A stretch of DNA of 64,000 nt, taken from assembly GCF_013368755.1 (NCBI RefSeq), contig NC_049561.1, forward strand, positions 2,604,001 through 2,668,000, read 5' to 3'. Within the stretch, counting starts at the first letter, position 1. Each line of letters begins with the position of its first letter. Positions 30,449-41,804 of the stretch are shown piece by piece. The translations under genes and the position numbers were made by a program. Source of the stretch: Talaromyces rugulosus (lineage: Eukaryota > Ascomycota > Eurotiomycetes > Eurotiales > Trichocomaceae). The notes beneath the pieces are model-generated. The model searched no databases. It was not told the DNA's origin and saw nothing but the letters and a program-made list of their open reading frames with translations.

Positions 30449-33355
30449 ATGAAGAATCATGATGTCGCCGCTCGGAAATGCCTTAAGTGTAATCGTGTTT
30501 TTTCCAAAGTCGAGCACTTGAAACGCCATCAACGCTCCCGTAAGTATCTGTCCGACCCCATTCTGGAAGGCGTCACGCTGAAACTATAAATGTTGGAAGA
30601 TACGGGAGAACGACCGTTTAAATGCAAGTATTGCGGCAGGTCATACGCGAGAAGGTACATATATTATCCCAGCAGTTAAGTGTGCCCAGCTGACTAGATC
30701 GTTCGAAGCGATGTTTTGAACCGACATATCCAGCATTCTCATTCAGCAGATGAAGAACCTGCCGCAGCTAGTCCGCAAAGGTCTCCTGAAGTGGATGACA
30801 TGCTGGAGGTGGCTATTCCGCAGCTAGATGTCGACTCTCACGAGGGCGATACATCAGTCAGACGATCTCCCTCTAATGCTAATAAGAACACGGAGCCTCA
30901 ATGTCTGACTCCACAAGGCCCCATTGTGAACGACTCAGTGAATGATGAATGGAATTCAACGAATATCAGCGATATTCCGGGACTCGGTATCCGGTATAGT
31001 CAAGCTCTGCCAGAATATGCCGAGAATACTCATGGCCCGGAATCGAGGGACGACCAGCATTTATCACAACCAACAACTATACCCAGTTCCCGGCAGCCGT
31101 TTGATCCGTTTGATCCACATATAAACCCGTCCCTGAATATGGTGCAACCATCTGTACCCGACGAAGTGTCCCTTATGATGCCCCAAAATGTGGACTTTAG
31201 CTCTTTTTTGCTAGATGGTGTACTCTTGACACCACAAGCCTCCGGAGAACACCGGCTCACCCATCTCCAGAAGGATAAAATATCAAACGAACAATTTGAG
31301 CAGGTACGACGGCTCTGGCCTACACGGCGTCGGAGAGCCACGCTCTCGCCGTCTTTTGTCTGTTGGGATGACATTCTTCTCCACCCCGAAGATAACATTT
31401 TCTCCTCAACTTCACTAAAGGCATTGGGAAGCGCACGGCCGACTGGGTCACCATGGGAACTTACAGAGGCTTGTCGGGACCGCTTGGCTCAAACTATGAC
31501 CCGTTACGCTTCTGCCAGTGTGAGGCAACCGGATAATTCCTACAGCGCCTTCCCACCCTCCTACGGGCCCTTCAATGGTGAACCGCCTCCTACCGACATT
31601 CTAGACCTTTATCTGGATATGTACTTTGGTCAATTTCAGGTTCATCTGCCATTTGTGCATCCCGGCACATTCAAGGCCCGCGATACTCCTAGTATCTTGC
31701 TATTTCCGATGTGTTTAGTGGGTATGATGATCCTCAACCGAGAAGCATCTCGCAGGTTTATTGCAGATTATCTACCGGTGAGTTGCTATTCCAGTTATTT
31801 ATGTTCGCAGTATTGAACCTACTAAATAATTTGAGCCTTTTAGGGTGCCATTCGCCATTGCAGAACAGAACTCACATCCCAAAGCCTCCGCCACTGCCCA
31901 GGACCGGAGGTCTTAACTGTCCTGGGCAGCGCTTGCCTAGTCTTGTTTATCGCAGCGTCAACAGCCGTGAGTTGCGTCCCATCTACCCTTGAAACGATAC
32001 TGACAGATGAGCAGGAAATGGCCTTTGAGGAACAACGGCAGGCACTATACGAGGAGGCCTTATCTGTCAGAATTTCCCATTTGCTGCCATTCAGCACATC
32101 CACTATGACACAGGCTAACTTTAACCCATAAAGTTGTCGTATAAAAGAGGACTATTCGGTACATGCAGTTACAACTCTAGCCTAATAGAAGCCGTGGGAG
32201 ATAATGATATTACGTGGAAGGCATGGTCTCGCATTCAGTCTGCGCAACGGTGAGTATCTCTACCTAAACGGCGACTAAACCAACTTCTAATGTTTAATCA
32301 GTCTTACAGCCTGTCTGATTCTGACTGACGTGTACTCAGCACACATGCTAGGTACTTCGCCTATTTTGTCTCCTGCGGAGCTACACATCCCACTTATGTG
32401 CAATGATGAGTTATACAATGCCCACACGTCTCGTAAGTGGAAATTTCTCATTGAGCCGGGAGACCCATGGAGCGAAGCATCTTCTATGGTACTCAATATA
32501 CACAACCTCCCAGGCGGACTCACAGGAATCGGGCTTCAAACAGCTCTGGCGGTAATCTGGCTTCATATTGTTAGGTCTCATCGCCAGTTGGATAGCCAGA
32601 TGCATTTTGAGCCTGGATCTCAGACTCCATCCTATGCCACCCTATCGCGCGAGAAGACAGTCAACAACACTGATCTGCAACTTGGATACTGCCTAGTTTC
32701 GGCCTTTCATGTCTATGAACCAGAGCTCAAGGCTGGAAATACGAATTCATTGATTCTATGGCATTTTCAATGCCTCCAGCTTACAGCTGATCTTGGAATA
32801 ATTGAGGATGCGGCTGGTCGCAATGGTCCTGAAGCAGCGAAGATAGCTGTTGAAGGTTTGAGGCCATGGGCAGCGTCCCCTGGTGCTCGTCGCGCCTGCC
32901 TGCATGCGGCTCAGATGTTCGTGATCATTAGCCATCATCGTAAATCCGATGGCGTCATGCTACATACCGAAATGGCATTATTTAATGCGGCTCTAGTCCT
33001 AGGATTTTATCTTTTCATATCTCCAACCTATAACGCGGATGACCGCCGAAGCTACAACCTACTCGAAGAAGTGGATTGGACCCAAGTCGAGACCTTGGGC
33101 TTTTATTCACATCTCCCTCACGCAGTCGTATCTTCCCCCGCTTGTGAGGCCGCTGCATTCATCCGAGATGGGGGTCCCGTTTGCTTCAGCGGTGCCGAAT
33201 ACAGCGATCCGTTCGGTGCAGCTCGCAGGTCATTCATGAATGTTGGGTTTCAACTTGAGGAAGTGGGGAAATGGAATGTTCAGGAGTATTGTAGGGTGCT
33301 GCGGATAATTAGTGACACGTTATTTACATCGGAGGGTCAAAATACCGTATCATGA
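30449..33355 (+). CDS. C2H2 zinc-finger regulator with fungal-specific transcription factor domain, first copy
   Basis: Predicted 852 aa from exons 30449-30539, 30600-30654, 30709-31777, 31844-31966, 32015-32065, 32134-32249 and 32302-33355; phases agree throughout. The first three exons assemble two C2H2 fingers: CLKCNRVFSKVEHLKRHQRSH and FKCKYCGRSYARSDVLNRHIQHSH, joined by a TGERP linker. A Ser/Pro/Asp-rich region follows, then the fungal_trans domain (PF04082-type) with DLYLDMYFGQFQVHLPFVHP and RIQSAQRLTACLILTDVYSAHML. The double-finger-plus-fungal_trans build resembles Adr1/AmdX-type activators, which recognise short G-rich sites. It is nuclear and plausibly the cluster regulator. Its paralogue at 44296-47232 has nearly the same length. 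The weakest splice site is the GTCAGA donor at 32066. Confidence 0.85.
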
Positions 33356-34028
33356 CGAATGACTAATATGGTTTTTAAAGCGTTGCAATTACAATGCCAT
33401 AAATTTTACTGTATATTTATGTTAAAAATAACTGGCCTTGCATAACTTACTCGTCCGACTTTCGTAGCACGACTTGCGTAGTGAAGGAAGTCAACTTGCC
33501 AAGATATTTAAATGCTTGCTAAGTCCACATTAGGTTCAACATTCGCAGCATTAGACAGCCTAGTATAAAATACTCAATATATGGTATAGCACTTCATCAC
33601 ATGTCCTTTCCGTACCCTAGTACATACTAGATTCTCTTAGGATCGGTTATTATGTATTGAAATGCGAATCTTTAGTATAGTAGGATAAGTAGCAGAATAT
33701 ATTGTGATTAAGCAGGCGATTTTAAACTAGACGCTACTATACTTCACGAGACATATTTTAATGATGTACTTGTCCAGCTTTTCAGAAATTGTCTATTCCA
33801 ATATTTTCACTAGGCTAGGGATATGATGTTTTTGTTTCGACAAATTTATCCTTTTAGTCATAGATAATTGATATTCTAGTGACTCCTTGTGACTATATCA
33901 GGAAGTATACCAGTTGAAATAGAGTGGCTGGCTATTCCATGATATTTAAACAACAAGAATGAGTTGGTATTAACTATCACTGGACATTCTAAACACAAAT
34001 ATACACCTAAAATTTTACTCAACCCAGC
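33356..34028. other. Intergenic, AT-rich tail-to-tail region
   Basis: 673 bp between the convergent regulator and homogentisate dioxygenase genes. It is strongly AT-rich and contains no supported gene or G-rich element. It presumably holds both 3' UTRs. Confidence 0.5.
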
Positions 34029-35823
34029 CTAAGAAATAGCCAACCCTTTAGGCTTCTTAGCCAGAATCTCCTCAACTTCCTTAGCATGCTTAGAGAAGTT
34101 ATCTACTAGATTATCCCACATTCTTGGCTCATGCTCGTGTCTCTTCTCGCTGTTCCACGCGTAGTCGGTAATGGTAAATGGACGGCTAGACTCGAACATG
34201 AACGCAATCGATGCCTTGAATATTTGCATCACAGAAGGTACGTTCTCAGTCGCTTCCTTGAATTCTTCGTAGGCGACACCGTGGGGGACCACTATTTCAT
34301 TATTTAGCTTGCTCAAGGAGTAGGATAAAGTGTCTAGGTAGGCTTACTGCCACATTCGAAAGACACACTGCCAGGCTTGAAGGCGTCTGAGCGGCCGCCA
34401 TAGTCGCCGTAGATTAGGCCCATTAGCTCGGAGGCTGCGTTGCGGTGGTAGTAAGGAGGGCGGTATGTGTCTGGTCTCATTAGAGAAAGTACATTGAATA
34501 AAAGTAATAGGGCAGACTCACGCGATGCAACATCCCACCGAGGCGAGAAAGTCAGGAAATCAGCCAAAGGCGCCGTGGGATCGCGCGACTTCGCCGTTAG
34601 AATACAGAAAATTGACGGATCAATGTGGTCTACAGAAATGGATCCGACATTCACAAACTTGGTCAGATCGTATTTATAAGGCACCTGAATCATATTAGCA
34701 GATTTGTCTCATCCACGAGCTCAAAGCAACTTACATAGTTTCCATGCCAAGCCACAACATCATACGGGCTATGGTTTTGTGTACTCTTGAAGTATTTCCC
34801 ACCAAGTTTGTAAATAATCTCCCACGGCTCTTGAGCAATCTCATGCCGAGCAACAGGACTCAAAAAGTCCCGAGCATTAGCAAGTCCATTAGAACCGAGA
34901 GGTCCAAGTTCAGGGAGCTCAAACTGCGTACCCCAGACTTCGAGGATATATCCGCGTGAAGGGCCGTCCGGAAGCTGGACGCTGAACCTGATTCCGCGCT
35001 GGATGACGACTAGCTCGCCGGGTTGCACGAATAACGGTCCGAATTCGGTTTGGATGTCTAGCGCGCCTTGCTGTGGGACGATTAGGAACTCGCCATCGGA
35101 GTTTACAAAGGCTTTCTTCTTCATGTTCCTGTTGGCAGTGTAGACGTGTGTTGCAAGGCCTTCCCGTAAGGTTGGGTCGCCAGAGCCAGCGACCGTCTTC
35201 AGGCCTGAGATAAAATCGACTTCTCCAGTCTCAGGAATGTCGAATGGGTGCCATGCTAGCTGCGTGGGGGAGACGTGGATGCGTGGGTTCAAGGGAAGAA
35301 AGTTTGACTCGGTGTCTTTGTTATCAGGGAGTCCAATCTGTAGGAGACGTTAGCCCGGTAAGCTGGAGACCGGGTTGAGGTACATACGAAACCATGGTGA
35401 GCGACAGCTGGACGGGCGCGGTACAACCACGCCTTCTTATTGCAGTGGCGTGGAGCAATAAAAGCTGTGGCCGTCATCTGCTCGGCATAGAGACCAAATC
35501 GCACATTGCGAGGGTTGTTTTGTCCATGGGGAATTGTGCCAGGGATCGCTTCGGAGATGAAGCTATTTCATGTTTACTACATTAACCAGTTGAAGTGCTA
35601 GATATTAGGTGGCGTGAATACATACGAATTACCAAATCCGGCTTGGTACTATATGATGGTTAGTGTGTACAGCCAGCGTGTGAGAATGATAAGAAGAGGA
35701 TACCTCATAAGGGTCATTACGTCTTGTGCTGAAGGATGGGATGGTAGCATCCTTTTGCGTTTCAGCCCAGTGAAAGATTTTCTGGTACTCCTGGGGGTCC
35801 GACAGGGAATAGGTTGAAGGCAT
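34029..35823 (-). CDS. hmgA: Homogentisate 1,2-dioxygenase
   Basis: Predicted 489 aa from seven minus-strand exons: 35823-35704, 35648-35626 (23 nt), 35562-35388, 35337-34735, 34684-34522, 34470-34348 and 34291-34029. The text covers the whole family: YQAGFGNSFISEAIPGTIPHG, SPTQLAWHPF, EFLIVPQQGALDI, the cupin strands, RPPYYHRN and PHGVAYEEF. Iron ligands are in register: H370 (YYHRN), E376 (SELMG) and H406 (PHG), the same 6 and 36 residue spacing as H335/E341/H371 of the human enzyme. It opens the homogentisate ring to maleylacetoacetate with O2. No fumarylacetoacetase or maleylacetoacetate isomerase lies in the window. The gene could be a second copy serving this cluster. GTGGGGT lies 120 bp upstream. 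Confidence 0.92.
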
Positions 35824-35942
35824 AGTGATACAATGAGCCAGAAGGCACGAGTCAAAGTAAGGAACAAGTAATAGATCTATCCGTTGTCTCAGTACACAAT
35901 TTCTGGGGCTGCAAGACTCCTATATACTTCAACAGCCAGACT

Positions 35943-36163
35943 GTGGGGTCAATAAAACAACTACAGCGAAGGAGAAGAAAAGAAGCCATCAAAGCAGGAC
36001 GGAAAAACACGGCTATAGCTCGGAAATCCATCAGCAGCTGGGCTCCAGTTGTGAGGTGCCCGAAAGTCCAGGTTGCCATAGAAATTGGCAAAGCGGAGGT
36101 TTCGCAAAAAAGGCTTGCTTCAACCCCACATGAGTCAGGTCTGAGTAACAGTAGATGTGGGGG
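35943..36163. promoter_or_regulatory. G-rich elements upstream of homogentisate dioxygenase
   Basis: GTGGGGT at 35943-35949 (120 bp from the minus-strand start), CCCCACA at 36124-36130 and GTGGGGG at 36157-36163 lie in the 582 bp gap before the esterase relic. The last two form a widely spaced inverted pair. No gene is supported in this gap. Confidence 0.45.
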
Positions 36164-36405
36164 ACTAATATATTCATGTGGTGTAAAGTGACGAATAACC
36201 CTAAGACCGAAATCAATGCGGATCCGATTCAACTGCCGAAATGGGAAGAATGCGAGTTTTGAGTCTAGAAATATTAAAGTTGATGAAGTTGACCACGAAT
36301 TGATTTTCAGGCCGGTTAATAATAGGGCTATCCAATTTACTGACCCGGTCGTCGATAAACGTGCCCATACTATGATACATTGTTCTAATTGTATACTTTA
36401 ATATT

Positions 36406-37107
36406 CTAATTCAACAGGCTGGTACGCCGGGTTGTTAAAGAAAAGGTAATAGGCAGGTAAACATAGCTGCCAGCCTCCTTGGGTGCCTTGCAATGCTGAA
36501 CTCTGCGACGAAGAGCAAACTGCGCTTCATCGATTTCCTTGCACTCATCCAGAGGTCCGAAGGCAAATCTTTGATTAGCAGGCCAAGGTCCATCACCATT
36601 AACGAATTGGATCTAACGCTGTCGCATCTCTTGCCCAACTTTGTTGGCGACGAAGATTGAAAGATAGATTGACACCATCGAAGAGGAACAGTAAGTCGAC
36701 TGCGTGATGTGACCGACTAGATGGTTGCCAAGGATTAGCCTGGTCAACCACGTATTTATAAACACACTTGTTTGCTGTGTGTAGTTTGTCGGTGAGGGCC
36801 TCCACAGATTATACCGCACATCATTCACCAAATCCAGAGCCCCGAGCTTCGCAGCTGTTGGCCGATCGGCCACGACTCGATACATCTTGCGAAGCTGGGT
36901 GCCCCATTTCTTATTCGTTTTGAACGCATTTGCAATTGCTCCCACAGCTCCATCGAAGGTATTCACAGGCTTGGGATTTTCAAAACGCTCTGGGACACTG
37001 GCATATTTAATTCCTCGGAATTGATGAGCCGGTACATAGTTGTCGTCACGCTGAATGCCCTTGAATGTGGCATTCAGCCCCGAGTATTGAATCCCTGGCG
37101 TAGTCAT
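36406..37107 (-). pseudogene. Carboxylesterase relic with internal deletion
   Basis: The minus strand begins like a type B carboxylesterase: IQYSGLNATFKGIQRDD, AHQFRGIKYASVPERFENP, FDGAVGAIANAF. It then passes, with a frame change, straight to a C-terminal segment YKYVVDQANPWQP, VDLLFLFDG, and in another frame FVNGDGPWPANQRFAFGPLDEC, EIDEAQFALRRRVQHCKA. The oxyanion-hole HGGG and the GxSxG nucleophile region are absent, implying loss of several hundred codons. It lies between hmgA and the FAD hydroxylase. Together with the relic at 26374-28177 it indicates that the cluster once had at least one active esterase. Confidence 0.72.
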
Positions 37108-37844
37108 CGTGAGTAGTACGATGGTATATATGTAAAAAGGTGGCGGGAACAGGACTGGGTAAGATAAAGATAGTAGATGGCATAGCGGGCTCTTTCCTGT
37201 ACCTATAGTCGGCTAATGATGCTTCAATCAATTCCCGAGTCTATTAATGGAGTACACTAATTCCACAATTCAATCAATCTACTAATTGCATAGTTCAATA
37301 GATAGAGCTCAAAAGAGATATCAAGGGATATGAAATAGATAGTTAAAAAGAGATCATAGAAGACATTGAAGACACCCGACATCAAAGTGTCCCAAAGAAT
37401 TAGCAAAGAATTACCACCAATAATCTAGAATACAAATATGATCAAGATAGATATATAGGAGAGCATTAAAAAGTTGCTAATTCGTTACACCAAAGTTAAT
37501 TGATGGAATCATATATCAAAGCTGATTCCCAGCTTCACTACTTTCAAGATCCAGCCTCCCAACATTGAAGACAACAAGCGGTCAACACAGCACGAAGGCC
37601 TTTATTGTAGCTTTCAAATATTTTGTAGGTGGTCATCGGCTCGACTTACTAGATATCTACCAAAACTGAAATATCCCCAATCATCCATGTGGGGTGCATG
37701 GAAACCCCCACTCGTGGTATAGACGTCGAGCGTCAACGTCAATGATAGTTAGTCAATCTAAAATACCTACATCTGGGTTCCATGGTGAAGAGTACATATT
37801 CCAACGTCCCGCACCTCACACAGACAATAGTGCATATCATCCTG
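37108..37844. other. Intergenic, promoter of FAD hydroxylase
   Basis: 737 bp, AT-rich at 37240-37520, no supported gene. The only notable element is the inverted G-rich pair at 37689-37711. Confidence 0.5.
37689..37711. promoter_or_regulatory. Inverted GTGGGGT / CCCCCAC pair upstream of FAD hydroxylase
   Basis: GTGGGGT (37689-37695) and CCCCCAC (37705-37711) face each other across a 9-bp spacer, 134-156 bp before the ATG at 37845. This is one of the clearest dyads. Confidence 0.5.
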
Positions 37845-39228
37845 ATGTCTCGCCCTTTTGTTCTCATTGTCGGTGCTGGCCCCAGTGGCCTACTACTAGC
37901 CCTAATGCTAGGTAAAAAGGGCATCCCCGTGCGCGTCCTAGAAGCTGCCGAGTCCCTCGACGATCGTCCCCGCGCAACGCATTACTCCCCACCAGCCGTG
38001 TATGAGCTGCGCCGCGCTGGAATCCTCGAGGATATGAAAATCGAGGGCTCATTTGTACCGAATGGAGTGTGCTGGAGAAACCTTGACGGTGACTTCCTGG
38101 CTGGGATGGCTGCCCCGGGGAGCAAAGACGCGGGCCCGACCCCGATGATCTGCCTTCCTTTGAATAAGCTGAACCACGTTCTTCAAAGGCATATTAATCA
38201 ATTGCCGCATGTGGAGGTATTTTATTCTCATAAAGTCATTGGGCTAGGTCAGGATGAAGAGAAGGCGTGGGTGGATGTTGAAACATCCGATGGCGGGAAG
38301 AAATTCGAAGCGCAATTCATTGTTGGATGCGATGGTGCCAATAGTCAGATTCGCCGCTCGCTGTTCGGAGATTTGGCTTTCCCAGGGTTTACCTGGGAGC
38401 AGCAGATTGTTGCTACGAACGTATGTTACAATTTTACGCGGTGGCCAGACTAGATCACAGGGCGCATCATATCCAAGAACAGGCCAGCTAATAGAACTCC
38501 TTTATCCTTAGACATACTACCCGTTTGAGAAGCATGGTTTCAACCGGGATTCTAATTTCATCATCCACCCAGAACACTGGTATATGGCTGCACGGATATC
38601 AAATGATGGACTGTGGCGCGTCACATACGGCGAGGTTGCAGGTCTTAGCTTTGATGAGCTCAAGGCCAGACAGCCCTCGAAGTTTAAGGCCATGTTACCA
38701 GGACATCCTAATCCTGAGAATTACAAAATTGTGAATTTCAGCCCTTATAAGGTCCACCAGCGGCTCGCTGCAAAAATGAGGGTTGGGCGGTTCCTTTTGG
38801 CTGCTGATGCTGCACATTGTAAGTACTGTCCTGGTCATCCAATTTCCAAGTCGGTTTGCTCGTGTTATCTAACAAATATATGTTTAATTGCAGTGTGTAA
38901 CCCCTTCGGAGGATTAGGATTGACAGGCGGAATTGTGGATGTGGGCGGGCTTTACGACTGTTTAGCGGGTATATACACAGGACAGGCCGATGACAGCATC
39001 CTTGACATCTACGACAATATCCGCCGGTCAAAGTATAGCAATATCGTGGACCCAGTGTCGAGTAGCAATATCCGACTGTTATTTGAACAGGATCCGGAAA
39101 CCGCTATGCAGGATAGCGAGTTTTTGAAAATGTGCAAGAAGGCAGAGACGGACCCCGAGGTCGCGGCTTTGCAGCGGAGTGGGATGGACAGCTTACAGTA
39201 TGACTTCCAGCAGCACTATCAGAAATGA
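37845..39228 (+). CDS. FAD-dependent aromatic hydroxylase (PF01494-type), first copy
   Basis: Predicted 405 aa from exons 37845-38420, 38512-38818 and 38894-39228. The N-terminus FVLIVGAGPSGLLLALMLGKKG is the FAD GxGxxG motif; RPRATHYSPPAVYELRRAG and FIVGCDGANSQIRRSLFG (DG motif) follow. [24 protein letters not shown] is the GD motif region, with Ala for the first Gly. The protein lacks the C-terminal thioredoxin-like domain of phenol 2-monooxygenase. Such enzymes insert one oxygen into a phenolic ring using NAD(P)H and O2. The position beside hmgA makes ring hydroxylation towards a 1,4-dihydroxy aromatic a reasonable guess. A close paralogue lies at 49605-50964. Confidence 0.87.
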
Positions 39229-39393
39229 AGTAGTTTTTATATTACATTAACTGAACTGGATAATTCTCGTTTGTCTGTAATGCAGAAAAACGGGCAGGAG
39301 CAATATAATACTCCATTCATCTATTACAGTAATTCATCTGCTTCAGAAACAAAAGCCATAGTCCACATAAACCCGGTTTGAGTACTTAGGACA

Positions 39394-39420
39394 CCCCACA
39401 TCCCCCACATCCCCCACGTC
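39394..39420. repeat. Three tandem CCCCACATC units upstream of MFS transporter
   Basis: Units at 39394-39402, 39403-39411 and 39412-39420 (the last reads CCCCACGTC), exact 9-bp period. Each contains the cluster G-rich element. They lie 480-506 bp before the MFS start at 39900. Confidence 0.75.
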
Positions 39421-39597
39421 GCTGAAACGTTGATATATCTGTAGGAATGTGACTATGCCGTGCAAATTGCAATTTTGAGACCAAAGGGTCATGGTACTAA
39501 ACACTTTTACTGGCGTTGGAAACACTACACGAGAGATAACGTGCTCCCTCTGCTCTTGCTTTTACTGTCCTCCAAGACGAGTTCGTTGAGGATATGA

Positions 39598-39604
39598 GTG
39601 GGGT
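39598..39604. promoter_or_regulatory. GTGGGGT element upstream of MFS transporter
   Basis: A single copy about 300 bp before the ATG at 39900, downstream of the tandem CCCCACATC repeat. Confidence 0.4.
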
Positions 39605-39899
39605 GCACGGACCAGTCAATAAAGTCCCAATGTAGAAGAGAAGACAGTTCGTGGCTGATAATCTAGACTTTTTAATACCTAGATCGTCTGGGGTACGGCC
39701 AATGCCAATGCCCCCGGATTTTCCTCCTCCACATGCTCAACAAAGCTATTTCCCCAGTTTATGGAATATAATAGTCTCCATGTCAGGGATTTTTGGGTTG
39801 CAGATTCAGGGTTTACCTTCCCCTCTGCTCGTTTTGCTGTGCCCCTCGTTCTCCTTCGTTTTCTAGAACCAGCATTATCTGTGTGAAAACTTCGTCACC

Positions 39900-41531
39900 A
39901 TGGGGCTAGGGATATTGAACGACCGGGCAGGCTTGCACCAAGTTCCTGGGACTGTAGTGTTGACTGAGATCAACCAGCAGACCAGGGGAAACGATGAACA
40001 GGTTAAGCGAGGCACCGGAAGACACAAGCATATTATTCTCACGCCCCAACCATCCAATGATCCTAACGATCCTCTGAATTGGGCGTACTACAAGAAAGTC
40101 ACCATAGTGGCAATTCTGGTTTTGGGAGCTTGTCTGAATGCAGCTACTGTTGGCCCTCTGCTTAGTACCAGCATTGTGGTCCTTGCGCAGGAGCTGCAGC
40201 GGCCACTGGCTGACATCACCCTTCTCACAGGGTACAACACTGTTGTTGCTGGAGCGTCATGTCCGTTAACTTCGGCGTTAGCTACAAAATATGGAAAGCG
40301 ACCTGTATTTTTGTTTTCATCACTTGCATGCCTCGTTGGGAGTATCATCGGATCTTTCAGTCAAACGTACAACACCCTTCTTGCTGCTCGAATTATCCAG
40401 GGCCTCGGGTTCGCTTCATACGAATCGCTCACTTTCACGACTATTGGCGACCTTTTTTATGTCCATGAGCGCGGGTTTTGGATTAATGTCATCGCCTTCA
40501 CCCTGACAGGCGTTTCAAACATGAGCTCTATTATTACTGGGCCAGTCACGCTTAATCTCGGCTGGCATTACCTCTTCCACCTCTTAGTAGCTTTCTCTGG
40601 CTTCCAGGCGATCTTACTTTTTTTCTTCACGCCTGAAACTACCTATATACGTGCTCCGAGCTTCCATCAACAACCATCCCTCGATGCCGTAGAAAGTGAG
40701 AAAAGTAGTCCAACGCCTGAGCATATCGAGTCTGCCACTGTCTCTTTACACTCGCCACCTCCGGCTAAAACATTCTGGCAGGAAATGGCAATCTGTACTG
40801 GTGTTTACAGCAACGAGAGCCTTCTCACGCTTCTCTTGGGTCCATTCCTCTGTCTCACAAACGTTGCCGCACTCTGGATTGTTACCACTACAGGCATCGT
40901 CACATCATTCTACGTCGCCATATCATACACCGTGGCCCAACTATTCTCCGTGCTACCATACTCACTCTCAACTGCGGAGGTTGGGTACCTCTCTGTGGGT
41001 CCCTTTCTTGGTGGCATCATAGGCAGTGTTCTAGTGGCGTTAACGACAGACCGTGTCATTGTTGCAATGACAAAGCGGAACAACGGCATCTACGAGCCTG
41101 AATTCCGCCTTCCATTAGTCGCCTTTGGACTATCATTGACTGCCGGTCTATGTAGTTTCGGCTCTCTTTCACAGGCTACAGGAAACATTTATCTAATTGA
41201 TTTCATGTGGGGACTTACCATTGTCGGCATTTGCTTCGTCACCGGACCCTGCTCGTCTTACGCAATTGACGCCTTCCGTGGCATGAGCAACGAGATCTTT
41301 GTAGCCAATGTCATGTTCAAGAACTTCCTTTTCTTTGGGTATAGCTACTTCATCAACGACTGGGTTACAAGTGGTGGGCCAGCGGATCCGTTCTACATTT
41401 TTGGGGGTATTAGTGCTGCCCTCATTCTGACTACTATTCCAGTCTATGTGTTCGGTAAACGGTACAGGAGCTTGTGGTATCGGCATAACGTGATGGAGAG
41501 GCTGAAGATCAAAGTACCTTCTGATATATAG
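39900..41531 (+). CDS. Major facilitator superfamily transporter, first copy
   Basis: Single-exon, 543 aa, intact. A soluble N-terminus with PQPSNDPNDPLNW, a hallmark of the fungal DHA1/SVOP-like MFS branch, precedes about 12 hydrophobic helices. The loop 2-3 segment LATKYGKRPVFLFSS is the family A-like motif; a cytosolic central loop rich in Ser/Pro/Glu splits the two halves. The C-terminal half has NNGIYEPEFRLPL and FKNFLFFGYSYFINDWV, shared almost word for word with the MFS at 53017-54791. It probably imports an aromatic substrate or exports a product at the plasma membrane. Which direction applies cannot be told. Confidence 0.88.
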   Translation: MGLGILNDRAGLHQVPGTVVLTEINQQTRGNDEQVKRGTGRHKHIILTPQPSNDPNDPLNWAYYKKVTIVAILVLGACLNAATVGPLLSTSIVVLAQELQRPLADITLLTGYNTVVAGASCPLTSALATKYGKRPVFLFSSLACLVGSIIGSFSQTYNTLLAARIIQGLGFASYESLTFTTIGDLFYVHERGFWINVIAFTLTGVSNMSSIITGPVTLNLGWHYLFHLLVAFSGFQAILLFFFTPETTYIRAPSFHQQPSLDAVESEKSSPTPEHIESATVSLHSPPPAKTFWQEMAICTGVYSNESLLTLLLGPFLCLTNVAALWIVTTTGIVTSFYVAISYTVAQLFSVLPYSLSTAEVGYLSVGPFLGGIIGSVLVALTTDRVIVAMTKRNNGIYEPEFRLPLVAFGLSLTAGLCSFGSLSQATGNIYLIDFMWGLTIVGICFVTGPCSSYAIDAFRGMSNEIFVANVMFKNFLFFGYSYFINDWVTSGGPADPFYIFGGISAALILTTIPVYVFGKRYRSLWYRHNVMERLKIKVPSDI

Positions 41532-41804
41532 GCCCATGCAGTTAGCTTTAAAGGAAGAGAATTGATTGTTCACCCTGTACTGGTGTTTATCTTTTACCAA
41601 TCCTAGCCAGTCAAACTTGAATATAGAAATAATACAAAGACTATATATATGTCTTACACGAAGCATACACGCCGAGAAAAGTATTGTTTGCGATTGTCTT
41701 CTACATAGTTATACTATCTAGTCCACCTAGTATTTAAGACATGGTTTATGGGCGAGATCAATTGCCTTGACGGATGGCTACGAAAGGACTAGGAAACGTG
41801 CAAA

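Larger units (their letters stand above)
39229..39899. other. Intergenic, promoter of MFS transporter
   Basis: 671 bp. It contains the triple repeat at 39394-39420, a GTGGGGT at 39598-39604 and CTGGGGTA at about 39689-39696. No gene is supported; the 39651-39866 frame has no motif. Confidence 0.5.

Noticed and set aside
35943..36191. Small plus-strand frame of 82 codons rich in Arg/Lys
   Set aside because: It overlaps the hmgA promoter, has no known motif and no neighbour logic.
39394..39420. Possible mini CRISPR-like or satellite array
   Set aside because: Units are 9 bp without spacers, and the organism is a fungus. They are better explained as tandem regulatory sites.
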